In this document: positions 38,737 through 48,897 of the stretch, one piece after another
Layout: each line of letters begins with the position of its first letter
How positions within the stretch are numbered: position 1 is the first letter of the stretch
NCBI GenBank assembly: GCA_963704535.1
Contig: OY969916.1
Location: forward strand, 9,176,001-9,240,000
DNA from: G963704535 sp963704535
GTDB taxonomy: Bacteria > Chloroflexota > Chloroflexia > Chloroflexales > Roseiflexaceae
Length of the DNA: 64,000 bases
Direction: 5' to 3'
Program-made: the position numbers and the translations under genes
Notes under the pieces: model-generated
Seen by the model: the letters and a program-made list of their open reading frames with translations, nothing else
What the model was told of the DNA's origin: nothing
Databases searched by the model: none

Positions 38737-40264
38737 CTAACTCCCCTGCCCCGGCGGCGTCTTGCCCGGCCCCTCGCTCGCAATGCCGTAGAAGTCGATC
38801 AACTTCTCGGTCAGGTTAATCGCGACGCTCTTGACCTCGGTGTAGTGCTTGATCACCTCGCTGCCCTGCTCGCGGCCCAGCCCGCTCTGCTTGAAGCCGC
38901 CGAACGGCGCCTCCACCAGCCCGTCGACCCAGGTGTTGACCCAGATATTGCCGCTCTTGACCCGCTGAGCCAGCCGGTGCGCCCGCGCGACATCATGAGT
39001 TCCAGATCGTCGCCGCTAGGCCGTAGATCGTCGCGTTCGCCAGCCGCACGGCGTCGTCCTCGTCGGCGAAGGGGGCGACCGCCGCGACCGGGCCGAAGAT
39101 CTCCTCCTGGAAGATCGTCATCTCGGCGGCGACATCGGCGAAGACCGTGGGCGTGTAGAAGTGGCCCTGCGCGAACTGCTCGCCCTCGGGCGGCTGCCCG
39201 CCGGTGAGCAGCCGCGCGCCCTCGCGCCGGCCCTGCTCGACATAGCCGTGGACGCTGCTGCGCTGCCCGGCCGAGACCAGCGGTCCCATCTGGGTGCCCT
39301 TCTGGAGCGGGTCGCCGAGCCGGATCTTGCTGGCGGCGGCGGCGAAGCGCTCGACGAACTCGCCATAGATCGACTGCTCGACCAGGATGCGCGAGCGCGC
39401 CGTACACATCTGCCCGGCGTTGCGGAAGATCGAGGCCAGGCAGCCGCCGATCGCCAGGTCCAGCTTGGCGTCGGCGAAGACCAGCGCCGGCGACTTGCCG
39501 CCCAACTCCAGCGTCACCCGCTTGATCCCGGCCGCCGCCTCGGCCATCACCTGCTTGCCCACCTCGGTCGAGCCGGTGAAGGCGACCTTATCCACGCCGG
39601 CGTGGCGCACCAGTGCCATGCCGACCTCGGCGCCGGGACCGGGCAGCACATTGACGGCGCCGGGCGGGAAGCCGGCGTCGCGGGCGAGTTGGGCCAGCCG
39701 TATGGCGGTCAGCGGCGTGGCCGAGGCCGGCTTGATAATCACCGTGTTGCCGCACGCCAGCGCCGGAGCGACCTTCCAGGAGGTCAGCATGAGCGGGAAG
39801 TTCCACGGCACGATCAGCGCGCACACACCCACCGGTTGGCGCAGGGTGTAGCCGAAGAACGGCCCCGACACCGGCGGGGTCTCGCCGCCGATCGTATAGG
39901 CCATGCCGGCGTAGTAGCGGAAGTTGTCGATCGCCACCTGGACGTCGACGCGTGCCTCGGCCAGCGGCTTGCCGACGTTGGCGGCCTCCAGGCGCGCCAG
40001 GTTGTCGGCATCCTTCTCGATCAGGTCGGCCAGCAGATTGAGCAGCCGCGCCCGGCGAGCGGCCGTCGCGCGCGGCCAGGCCCCGCCCTCGAACGCCGCC
40101 CGCGCCGCCGCGACCGCCCGATCGACATCGCCGGGGCCGCCCTGATCGACAGTGGCGATCGGCGCGCCGCTGGCCGGGCTATTGATCGTCATGGTCGCCC
40201 CGGCCTCGCCTGGGCCTTCCTCGCCGCCGATCAGCAGTGGGTAGTGCTGGACTTCAAGCGTCAT
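38737..40264 (-). pseudogene. aldehyde dehydrogenase, one frameshift near the C-terminus
   Basis: NAD(P)-dependent aldehyde dehydrogenase of about 508 residues when read through. From the ATG at 40264: VGVCALIVPWNFPLMLTSWKVAPALACGNTVIIKPAS (coenzyme fold), VTLELGGKSPALVF (catalytic Glu) and NAGQMCTARSRIL (catalytic Cys). At about 38996 the frame hits a TGA after AATIWNS, while the next frame continues HDVARAHRLAQRVKSGNIWVNTW, APFGGFKQSGLGREQG and YTEVKSVAINL to a stop at 38737. One extra base, real or from assembly, explains the break. It was probably co-transcribed with the acid-sugar kinase gene before IS insertion between them. Confidence 0.85.
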
Positions 40265-40275
40265 TGCTTAGCTCC

Positions 40276-40339
40276 TTACAGTTGTCAGTTGTCAGTTGTC
40301 AGTTGTCAGTTGCGGCGCAACTGACAACTGACAACTGAC
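40276..40339. repeat. inverted TTGTCAG heptamer repeat
   Basis: Four tandem TTGTCAG heptamers on the left are complemented by CAACTGACAACTGACAACTG on the right around a 3-base loop. It lies between the aldehyde dehydrogenase start and the IS element. Confidence 0.88.
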
Positions 40340-40354
40340 CTTGGCTTACCTTAG

Positions 40355-41743
40355 GAGTCATCCAAAAATAACTTGATCATTTGTCCGACCTTGAATGTGG
40401 TCGGATAGTGTAATTCCAGTGCGAACACACCCTATGCGGCTGGCAATCGATCTGGGCTCGTTCCGCCGGTGCGAGCTTCACTTTGGTCGGATAGACGGTG
40501 CGATCCAGCTGTGCCTGACACTGAAAGCCACGCTCTGAGCGTGTGGTCCGAATAAACTTCAACACCGTTTCGTAACTAAGAAGCGGTTGGCCGCCCAGTT
40601 GGCGCTGATCAGAGAGAACATACGATGTTCAATCGGGTTCCATTTGGAGGCGCTTGGCGGGAAGTGCGTTACGGTGATCGTGAGCTGGAAGTCATCCGCC
40701 AGCCGCTGGAGGTCAGCTTTCCAGCGCCAACTCCGATTACTATTGGCGCCACCGCAATCAGCCTGGATTAGCAGGCGATCCGTCCCGGCATAGGTGTGCT
40801 GTCCACGCACCAGCCACCAGCGACGGATGGCCGCAAGCGCGAATTCGGCGGTTTCATGCGACGTGCCAACCACAACATAGCCACAATTGTGGGTCAGATC
40901 GTAAATGCCGTAGGGAATGGCTTTGCCTTTCGCTTGGCTGGGGAAGTCATGATCTCCCACTGCCAGCGGCTTCCGCCAAGTCCGACCGGCATTCTTGAAC
41001 GCACCGATCAACTCCTTCTTTTTGGTATCGACGCTAATAACTGGGGCGCCGGCCTTGAGAAAGACCTGGCGCTGGCGACCAAGATAACGAAACTGCCGAT
41101 CGCGATCTGGGTCGTGGGTCGTAGCAATCGACTTACGGTTCGCCCGCAGCGAGTACTCGCGCTCCCGCAACAGCCGCGCCACGGTTGTTCGGCCAATCTG
41201 GAAGCCCTTAGCCTGCAACTGGTCACTCAGTTTAGTGAGCGTTTTGCGCGACCACTTCAGCCCAGACAGTGGGTCACCGGCGGTGGCATCTTCCAGAGTT
41301 GGTCGAGCACCGTCAGGACAGCGGGATCTTTTTTTCAATCTGTTTGCGACGCCGACCCGGTTGGCGGATGCCGCTGGAGAGGTGGGAGACTGAGCCTTGG
41401 AGTTCCAGTCGGCCACGCCGAATGGTGGTCCGGCTCAACCCGGTAATTTCGGCGAAGCGGGTAATCCCGCCACGCCCGTGCCTTAAGGCCAAGAGGTCAG
41501 CAACCTGGCGGCGGGCTTTCTCATCCAGGGTCGCTAGCAGCCGATTGATCGCCTGATGTTCTGTCGCAACCGCACTCTGCGGCTGCTGGCAGCAATAGGC
41601 ACAAGGACAACGATATACCGTTCGGTGCAGTTGGTCAGACATATGAGCTTGCCCTCCTCCCTATCGACTCGGCGATGTCCGTTTGGTTGCTTTGAGAACA
41701 AGCACAGTTTAGCAGAATCGGTCAAGTTATTTTTGGATGACTT
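40355..41743. mobile_element. ISAzo13-family insertion sequence (1.39 kb)
   Basis: Terminal inverted repeats of about 21 bp share GTCATCCAAAAATAACTTG (from 40357 and, inverted, to 41741). CTTAG flanks both sides (40350-40354 and 41744-41748), a probable 5-bp target duplication. Removing the element and one CTTAG restores a kinase gene ending ...IQALR-stop. The element carries one transposase gene on the minus strand, now disrupted. Confidence 0.8.
40559..41642 (-). pseudogene. ISAzo13-type transposase, frameshifted
   Basis: Three frames together give one transposase. From 41642: AINRLLATLDEKARRQVADLLALRHGRGGITRFAEITGLSRTTIRRGRLEL with the helix-turn-helix, to GRRRKQIEKK. The homologous reading continues in the -1 frame (KDPAVLTVLDQL) and then in a third frame: EDATAGDPLSGLKWSRKTLTKL, VISVDTKKKELIG (first catalytic Asp), LIQADCGGANSNRSWRWKADLQ and FPPSASKWNPIEHRMFS (final Glu) to 40559. 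The first shift lies at an A-AAA-AAG heptamer (plus 41329-41335), a classical -1 slippery site, but the second has no such signal, so the gene is probably dead or the sequence contains errors. Confidence 0.82.
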
Positions 41744-43146
41744 CTTAGCGCCTGGATGACCTCGACTAGTGCCCCCGGCCCGCCGACATTGCCCGGAAAG
41801 ACGATGTAGGCCATCCCAGGGTAGCGGCTCTCCGGCCCGAGCTGCCACACCGGCACCCCCGGCAGGATCTGCCCCAGCACCAGCGCGCGCCGCACCCCCA
41901 GCCCGCGCGTCGCCACATCGCTCGACGTGATGCCGCCCTTGGCCAGCAGGTAGCGTGGCCGGGCCTCGATCGCCCGCACGATCCCGATCAGCCCGTCGGA
42001 GACGCGCCGCCCGATCGCCAGGCTCGTCTCGGCGTCGGCGCCGGTGACAAGCTCCCGGCTGGTGTAGATCACCACGTCCTGCCCTTCCGCGAGCGCCTGC
42101 TCTGCCGCGTGAGCAGCGTTCGCAATCGTTTCGCTAGGTTGGGCAGATAACAGCGCCGCAACCCGAACTTCCACGCCGCGCATGCCCGGCTGGGCCAACA
42201 GGGCCGCGACTTGGCCGGAGGTCTTGGGCATGTACGAGCCGACCACGACCAGCCCGCCGCCGGACTCGGGCAGGGCCAGGTCGGCGCCGCGCAGCAGCGG
42301 CCGCGGGCTGAGTTCGGCGCGCAGCGGCACAAACGAGGCCGCCGTCCGGTACATAAACCGCCGGCCCTGGCCCTCGGCCTCGACTAGGCCGCCCACGACG
42401 ACCGCCAGGTCGCGGTTCCCGGCCGCGTTGACGACGCAGACGGCGCCCGGCGAGAGCGCCAGTAGCCGCTCGGCCACCCGCGCCGGCCCGCCGCGCCGGA
42501 TGTCGTCCAAGCTGATCGCGGCCACCACCTCGGCCGGCACGCGCCCGCCGGTCTTCTCGGCCACCCAATCGCGCAGGTTCGAGGCGCGGTACCCGAAGGC
42601 CGCGTCGCGAGCGAACTCAGTCGCGCCGGCTGGGATGAGCGTGTCGCCCTCGGCCACATAGTGGATGTCGTCGACGGTGTAGCGACCGCCCTCGATAAAC
42701 GCCGGGATGATCAGCGTGGCGTCGAAGCTGCCGCCGAGCGCTTCGGCCAGCGCGTTGACCTCGCCGGGGAAGTGGCCGCGCAGGGTCGAGTCGCTGCGGC
42801 TGACAACCACGAAGCGGCGGCCGGCCTGCTGCGCGGCTGCGGCCAGGTTGTGCCCGATCGCGGCGTTGAGCGCCTGGACCTCGGCCGGCGGCAGGCTGCG
42901 CGAGTTGGTGAGCAGGTAGAACGCGGGCAGGTCGCCGGCCAACTCGGCCCGCAGCGCCTCCACCGGCCACTCGGTCAGCACCGGCACGCCGTGGACCGTC
43001 TGCGTCCCGGTCGGGTCGTCATCAAGGACCACCACCTGCTCGGCGCGGGCGCGAACGGCGGCCTGGATGGCGGGCAGCGGGTCGTCGGGCCACTCCGCCG
43101 GGAGCCGGCGCAGGGTCTCGGCGAGCGAGCGCGTGTCTAGGCTCAT
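41722..43146 (-). CDS. four-carbon acid sugar kinase family protein (DUF1537/OtnK type)
   Basis: 474 residues. N-terminal domain: QVVVLDDDPTGTQTVHGVPVLTEW, the DDDPTG substrate motif, followed by FVVVSRSDSTLRGHFPGEVNAL and FIEGGRYTVDDIHYV. C-terminal nucleotide-binding domain: YLLAKGGITSSDVATRGLG and LGPESRYPGMAYIVFPGNVGG. These enzymes phosphorylate four-carbon acid sugars such as D-erythronate or D-threonate. The last residues SHPKIT come from the end of the inserted IS; the gene originally ended ...VIQALR. Loss of function is unlikely from this small tail change, but transcription into the aldehyde dehydrogenase gene is interrupted. Confidence 0.9.
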   Translation of the reverse strand: MSLDTRSLAETLRRLPAEWPDDPLPAIQAAVRARAEQVVVLDDDPTGTQTVHGVPVLTEWPVEALRAELAGDLPAFYLLTNSRSLPPAEVQALNAAIGHNLAAAAQQAGRRFVVVSRSDSTLRGHFPGEVNALAEALGGSFDATLIIPAFIEGGRYTVDDIHYVAEGDTLIPAGATEFARDAAFGYRASNLRDWVAEKTGGRVPAEVVAAISLDDIRRGGPARVAERLLALSPGAVCVVNAAGNRDLAVVVGGLVEAEGQGRRFMYRTAASFVPLRAELSPRPLLRGADLALPESGGGLVVVGSYMPKTSGQVAALLAQPGMRGVEVRVAALLSAQPSETIANAAHAAEQALAEGQDVVIYTSRELVTGADAETSLAIGRRVSDGLIGIVRAIEARPRYLLAKGGITSSDVATRGLGVRRALVLGQILPGVPVWQLGPESRYPGMAYIVFPGNVGGPGALVEVIQALRSHPKIT

Positions 43147-43256
43147 GGGCGGGCAACCTTCTATAGCCCATCAGATCGGTAGGTCGCCGCAAGTCTACCA
43201 CTGCCGGGCGCATCGATCAACACGCCCTGCGTAGGTCTTGGTGGTACTTCTGTTTG

Positions 43257-44745
43257 TCAATCGCATTCCTGGGGTGAGCAGACATTCCACAGCCAGCCGC
43301 CCACCACGATCGCATAGTACGCCAGCAGCACCCACAGCGGGAATGGCGGGATCAGCACTGCGGCGTAGGGCAGGCTGGAGAACAGCCGCGCGCCCTCGGT
43401 CAGCCAGGCCAGGAACAAATAGGCGACCGTCGCCAGTCCTTGCCCTAGCGGCAACCAGATCAGCCCGCCGAGAAGCGCGATCGCCCCAAACAGCATCGCG
43501 GCCGGCACCATCGGCAGCAGCACCACGTTCGCCAGCGGGGCGACGATTGAGAGATTGCCGAAGTTGTACAAAATGAGCGGCAGCGCCAGGATCTGTGCCG
43601 CCAGCGTGGCGGTCAGCGCCTCGCGCGCCCAGCCGAGCCAGCCGGCCTGCAGCGGGGTCTTGAGCAGCAGTGCCTCGGTGCCCTTGCCATAGGCGAACAA
43701 GGAGGCGGTCGCTAGGGCGCTGAGCTGAAAGCCCAGGTCCCACAGAGTCTGCGGGTCCCACAATGTCATGACCCAGCAGGCGGCGAAGATCGTCGTCCAG
43801 GCGTGGGCGCGCCGCTCCAGCCGCTGCCCCAGCACCACGACGGTGCCCATCACGGCGGCGCGGATCACGGTGGCCGAGGCGCCCACGAACAGGGTATAGG
43901 CCCAAATGCAGGCCAGGATCGCCCAGAACGCGGCGCGCTTCGACAGACGCAGCCGCTCGGTAACGCCGTAGAGCATGGTGCTGATGATCGTGATGTTCCA
44001 GCCGCTGATCACCAAAATATGTGAGGTGCCGGTGATCGAGAAGGTCTCGGAGACGTCATCCGGGATCGAGGACTGGAGGCCCAGTAGGATGCCGACGGCC
44101 AGCGAGGCCTGCGGCTCGGGCAGCTCGCGCAGCAGCACCCGTCGCGCCCGGTCGCGCAGCGCCAGCAGCGCCGACCAGAGCGGGCTGCCGCGCTCCTCGG
44201 CCATGCGGCGGACTGCTTTTGGCTCCAGCAGCGAGAAGATCCGCTTGCGGGCCAGGTATTGGCGGTAGTCGAATGCGCCGGGGCGGTCGGCCTCGGGCGG
44301 CGTCCGCAACGGGCCGGTCAAGGCCAGCCGGTCGCCGTAGCGCCGCTCGGGGTAGGGCGGCAGCTTGACCAGCACCAGCCCTTCGACCGGGATCACCCGC
44401 TGGCCCGTGCCAGCCCGCTCGGTCGCCAGGACCAGCCCGCTGGCCGTCGGCGCTGCGGCGCGGGTCCTCGGCGACGATACCCTCGATCGTGAGGACGCCC
44501 TGGTCGTTGAGCTGCCAGACGCTGCGCGGCGTGGTGGGCACGCGGGCCATCTCGTAGCGCACTCCGCCCAGCGCGGCGCAGCACAGCACCAGCGCGGCCA
44601 GCCGTGCCCGCGGCGCGCGCCCGGTCGCCGCCGCCACCAGCGCGCTCAGCCCGGCCGCAGCGGCCAGCGGCGGCACCGGGAGGCCCAGCAGGTCGGCGGC
44701 GACGATGCCGAGCATCCAGGCGATGGCGAGAATGATCAGGGTCAT
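43257..44745 (-). pseudogene. comEC: ComEC/Rec2-type DNA uptake membrane protein, frameshifted
   Basis: Read through one shift the product has about 495 residues. Frame 1 (ATG 44745) gives MTLIILAIAWMLGIVAADLLGLP and VLTIEGIVAEDPRRSADGQ. Near 44450 the homologous reading changes frame to GLVLATERAGTGQRVIPVEG and continues as the segment at 43257-44396: YGDRLALTGPLRTPP, FDYRQYLARKRIFS, then the competence domain SITGTSHILVISGWNITII, GASATVIRAAVMG and WDLGFQLSALATASL, with about ten membrane helices. The C-terminal metallo-beta-lactamase domain seen in many ComEC proteins is absent. ComEC forms the inner-membrane DNA channel in natural transformation; no other competence genes are visible here. 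Confidence 0.85.
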
Positions 44746-44956
44746 GGTGGGTGTCCGGTGTTTGCTAGGAGCGCGGGCGAACGGCTACGATGGACGGTCG
44801 TAGAATAGACCGTCGTGAGGGGGGTGGGAGGTACGCGTACCGCAACATCGCCTATACCCTTTTCTTGCACACGAACCATGAAGCTTCGTCATCTGCCAGT
44901 ATCTGGTATACTGCTTGCGCGACCACCCGGGCAGTAGGAGTGATGGACTCGCGCCG

Positions 44957-46414
44957 ATGGACCACGATCAACTTCTCTTCGACCTTAAACACATACCCAG
45001 CGTGAAACTGCTAAAACGTGACCATGCGCCGCTGATTATCAGTTTTCTTCATCGTGCCTTCAAGCGTGCTCAGGTCGTCAGCATTCCGTTCGGCGAGCTT
45101 ATCGAGCAGCTAGAAGTCTACATTGAGGCGCTGAACGATAGACGGCCTGGGTTGTACCCGCTTCAAGCTGCCGCTTACCTCAAGCAGTGGAGTGAGGAGG
45201 ATTACCAAATCCTTCGCATCATTACGCGCGGCGATGCGCCGATTGTGGAGCTGACGGCGGAAGCCGAGCGTGCGATCGGCTGGATCGAGGAGTTGCACCA
45301 GCGCGAGTTTGTCGGCACCGAATCACGCTTTCGCTCGGTTTTTCAACTTCTGGAGGAGATTGTCGCAAAGAGTACGGAGGATGTCGAGGCGCGGCTGCAA
45401 CAGCTTGAGCACGAGCGCGACGCCATCCAGCGCGAGATCGACAGCATCCGCGCCACTGGTCAGGTTATTCCCTCGACTACGACTGAGATCAGGGAGCGCT
45501 TTCTGCTCGCGAGCGAGTTTGCCCGCCAGATAACGCGCGACTTTGCCGAGGTTGATCAGAATTTCCGCGCCATCGCTCGCGCGCTCCAGGAGCGGCAGCT
45601 ACAGCCGGGAGCCCGGAAAGGTGATTTGGTCGGCTACATGTTGGACGCTGATGCCGCATTGCGCGACTCGGATCAAGGGCGCAGCTTCTATGCCTTCTGG
45701 GAATTCTTGATGTCGCCGACAAAGCAGGATGAACTGGCCGCACTGCTTTATCAGGTCTATAGCCTGCCGGCGCTTGAAGACATCGCGCGCAGCCATCCGC
45801 TCCTACGCCGAATCACGCGCTCGTTGATCGAGGCGGGCGAGAAAATCGTTCAGTCGAACTACCGGCTATCCGAGCAGGTGCGGAGATTGCTCGACGACCG
45901 GGCACTGGCCGAGAGCCGCCGCGCCCGTGAGCTGATCGCCGAGATCAAGCAGCATGCCCTGCGCTGCATCGACGCGCCGCCAGACGCGACATTTATCGTA
46001 ATCGACGGCGCCCCCGATGTCCAGTTGAGCATGGAAAAGCCGCTCTGGGAGCCGCGCGCCGAGGTGGTAGTGCATGCTCAGCCGCTTGCGATCGGTGCAA
46101 TCGATCTGGCCGACGACAGCCTGCAAGCACTTTACCAGCAATTTTATATCAATGAAGATCAACTGCGGCGGCGTATCCACACCATACTGGAAACACGCTC
46201 ACATTGTACACTCGGCGAGTTGCTTGACCGATATCCTCCTGAGAAGGGGCTGTCCGAGATCATCGCCTACCTGTCGATTGCGGCCGCCGACCCGCGCCAC
46301 ACAATCGACGCAACCATGTGCGAGGAAATTAGCCTGTTCACCATGGAGGGCGACGCTCCTCCGCGCATGCTGACGGTGCCGCGGATTGTTTTCCGGAGCA
46401 TGTATGCCACTTGA
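44957..46414 (+). CDS. jetA: Wadjet anti-plasmid protein JetA (DUF3375)
   Basis: 485 residues. The start MDHDQLLFDLKHIPSVKLLKRDHAPLIISFLHRAF is the DUF3375 signature (RDHAPLIISFLHRAF); GYMLDADAALRDSDQGRSFYAFWEFLMSP is another conserved block. The rest is helical with coiled-coil stretches (LQQLEHERDAIQREIDSIRA). JetA is the kleisin-like subunit of the Wadjet SMC complex that recognises and cleaves small circular DNA. I took the ATG at 44957; a TTG at 44915 is in frame, and the AGGAG at 44936 is rather far, so the start is uncertain. It overlaps jetB by 11 bases. Confidence 0.93.
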   Translation: MDHDQLLFDLKHIPSVKLLKRDHAPLIISFLHRAFKRAQVVSIPFGELIEQLEVYIEALNDRRPGLYPLQAAAYLKQWSEEDYQILRIITRGDAPIVELTAEAERAIGWIEELHQREFVGTESRFRSVFQLLEEIVAKSTEDVEARLQQLEHERDAIQREIDSIRATGQVIPSTTTEIRERFLLASEFARQITRDFAEVDQNFRAIARALQERQLQPGARKGDLVGYMLDADAALRDSDQGRSFYAFWEFLMSPTKQDELAALLYQVYSLPALEDIARSHPLLRRITRSLIEAGEKIVQSNYRLSEQVRRLLDDRALAESRRARELIAEIKQHALRCIDAPPDATFIVIDGAPDVQLSMEKPLWEPRAEVVVHAQPLAIGAIDLADDSLQALYQQFYINEDQLRRRIHTILETRSHCTLGELLDRYPPEKGLSEIIAYLSIAAADPRHTIDATMCEEISLFTMEGDAPPRMLTVPRIVFRSMYAT

Positions 46415-46991
46415 CACGATCGTGCCGTACGCTCCTGCGATCATCAAGCTGCTGCAAGGTGCCCTCTATCATGATGACACTGCCGTGTGGAATCAGCTGC
46501 TGATGCACCAGACGCCAGTGCAAGAATACTTCGCGCGCATTGGCTTACAGGTCTACGTCAACGAGGCCGACGGCTTTGCCTTTCTTCACCAGCCGGATAT
46601 TGAGACAGAAGAAGGGCAGCGGGTTGCGCTGCCGCGACTGACGCGCCGTGACCGCCTGAGCTACCACGTCACGCTGTTGTGTGTACTGCTGCGCGAGCGG
46701 CTTGATCAATTCGACGCCAGTACACCTGAATCTGACCGATTGTTGCTGCTGACGGACGAGATGCGCGAGCTGATGCGTCCGTTTCTACGCGAGCGCAGTA
46801 ACGAGCTGACATTCATACGCAAGATCGACGAGACGATACACAAAGCCGCCGAACTTGGCTTTCTGCGACGACAGCTGATCGGAACCGAGGAGCAATGGGA
46901 GGTTCGCCGCATCCTCAAAGCGCGGATCGACGCAGACAAGCTGGCCGAGATCAAAGCAAAACTGGAGCAATATAGTGCGACTGAGTTTTGA
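46404..46991 (+). CDS. jetB: Wadjet protein JetB (DUF4194)
   Basis: 195 residues from the ATG at 46404 (MPLDTIVPYAPAIIKLLQGALY), which has GGAG 8 bases upstream and overlaps the end of jetA. DUF4194 features: WNQLLMHQTPVQEYFARIGLQVYVNEADGFAFL, LPRLTRRDRLSYHVTLLCVLLRERLDQF and a C-terminal winged-helix-like part ending ILKARIDADKLAEIKAKLEQY. JetB is the KITE-like subunit that binds JetA and the SMC heads. It overlaps jetC by 17 bases, showing translational coupling. Confidence 0.93.
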   Translation: MPLDTIVPYAPAIIKLLQGALYHDDTAVWNQLLMHQTPVQEYFARIGLQVYVNEADGFAFLHQPDIETEEGQRVALPRLTRRDRLSYHVTLLCVLLRERLDQFDASTPESDRLLLLTDEMRELMRPFLRERSNELTFIRKIDETIHKAAELGFLRRQLIGTEEQWEVRRILKARIDADKLAEIKAKLEQYSATEF

Positions 46992-48897
46992 TGGCACGGC
47001 CGAGCAGCGCGAAGGCTTCCGCCTACATCGCCTGGAGCTGTACAACTGGGGCACGTTCAACCGACAGATCTGGACAGTGGAGCCTTGTGGAAGCACGGCG
47101 CTACTGACTGGGGCGAACGGCTCGGGCAAATCGACGCTGGTGGACGCGTTGCTGACGCTGCTGGTGCCCAATGCGAAGCGCAACTATAACCAGGCGTCCG
47201 GTGCTGATCGGCGACGCGAGCGCGACGAGAAGAGCTACGTGCGCGGCGCCTATGGGCGTATCAAGGACGAGGAGAACAGCCGCGGCGTCGTGCAATATCT
47301 GCGCGGCAAGAACGACTACGCCGTGGTGCTGGCCTATTTCGCCAATGAGCGGCTGCGGCAGGAGGTTACAGCGGCCCACCTCTTCTTCTGGAAAGAGGAT
47401 GAACTCAAGAAGCTGTATATTGTCGCTCCTCGTCGGTTGAGCATCACCGAAGATCTGCAAATCACCAGCACGCCTGATGAGGTCCGCAAGCGGCTCAAGA
47501 GCACGGGTGTCGACGTCTATGAGGAGTTCGCTCGCTATAGTCGCCACCTAATCAAGCTGTTCAAGTTGCGCTCTGAGAAGGCGCTTGATCTGTTTAACCA
47601 GACCGTGTCAATCAAGGAGATCGGCGGGCTGAATGAGTTTGTGCGCCAGCATATGCTCGAAAAGACCGACGCCGGTGAGAAAATCACCCAACTCCGCGAG
47701 ACCTACCAGAACCTGACGCGTGCCCACGACGCGATCACCAAGGCCGAGCAGCAACTTGCGCGCCTCGGGCCGCTACTCCAAGAGGCCGAGCACTATCAGC
47801 AGGTGCGGGAGCGTATCACCGAAGCCGAGCGTTGTGCCCAGCTTGTACCGCTCCACTTCGCGCAGCGCAAGATCGGTCTGCTGGATCGCGCCACCGATGA
47901 CGCGAACGCGCGGATCGTCGAGTACCGCAGCCAGGCCGGGGCGCTCAAATCACAGGTCGATGCGCTTCGCCAGCAGCAGATCGACCTCAATGTCGCGATC
48001 AGCAAGGATACTGATGGGCAGCAGTTGCAACAACTCGGCCGCGAACTGGAGCACGTGCGCGAGCGCCGGCGGGAGAAGAAATCGCGCGCCGATAAGTACA
48101 GCGACATCGCGCGCAAGATCGGTTTACAGCCCTACCGAGATGGTGAAACCTTCTTTGCGACGGCGAAGCAGGCCCGCGACGCTCTCGCCCCGCTCGACAA
48201 GCGGATGCAGATGCTGATCCACGAGCGCGACGAACGCAAACAGGAGGAAGGGCGGCTACGCGGCCTGTGCCAAGAGCTTGGGCGCGAACTCGATTCGCTG
48301 CGCCAGCGCAAGAGCCGCCTTCCATCCGAGGATCTGCGTATTCGCGCCGATCTGGCTCAGACGCTTGGTCTCGCCGAAGATGAACTGCCGTTCGTTGGCG
48401 AGCTGCTTAAGGTACGCGACGATGCCCGCCGCTGGGAGGGCGCGATCGAGCGGCTGCTGCGCGGTTATGGGAGGCAGATGCTCGTGCCTGACGAACACTA
48501 CCGCCAGGTGATGGGCTATGTAGACAGCACGAACCTGCGCGGGCGGCTAGTCTACCACCGCGCCGACGCGCGCCGAGCGCCGCGCACGACCGCCGGCCTC
48601 GATGACGATGCGTTGGTCTTCAAGCTTGAGATCAAACCTGACTCGGCGTTTCACGATTGGCTCAAGGCCGATCTGCTCGAACATTGGGATTACATATGCT
48701 GTGAGACGGCCGAGCAATTTCGGCGCGAGCGCCGCGCTCTGACGCTCAATGGCCAGATGAAGAGCGGTGCGGCGCGGCACGAGAAAGACGATCGCTTTGA
48801 GCTAGGCGATCGCACGCGCTATGTGCTGGGGTGGGATAATCGCGACAAGATCGCGGCGCTAGAAGCCGAGCTTGCCAGGCAGAGCAGCGCATTGAAA
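46975..48897 (+). pseudogene. jetC: Wadjet SMC-like ATPase JetC, 5' part (interrupted by an IS)
   Basis: The GTG at 46975 overlaps jetB. The first 641 residues hold the Walker A motif LLTGANGSGKSTLVDALLTLL (residues about 46-54), FVRQHMLEKTDAGEKI, and a long coiled coil (EHYQQVRERITEAERC, LKSQVDALRQQQIDL, LEHVRERRREKKSRADKY). The SMC hinge-like region around LPFVGELLKVRDDARRWEGAIERLLRGYGRQMLVP is intact. At ...RQSSALK the IS begins; the frame then runs into the element and stops at 48951 after a few foreign residues. Without the C-terminal signature motif this fragment cannot hydrolyse ATP in a normal head dimer. Confidence 0.92.
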
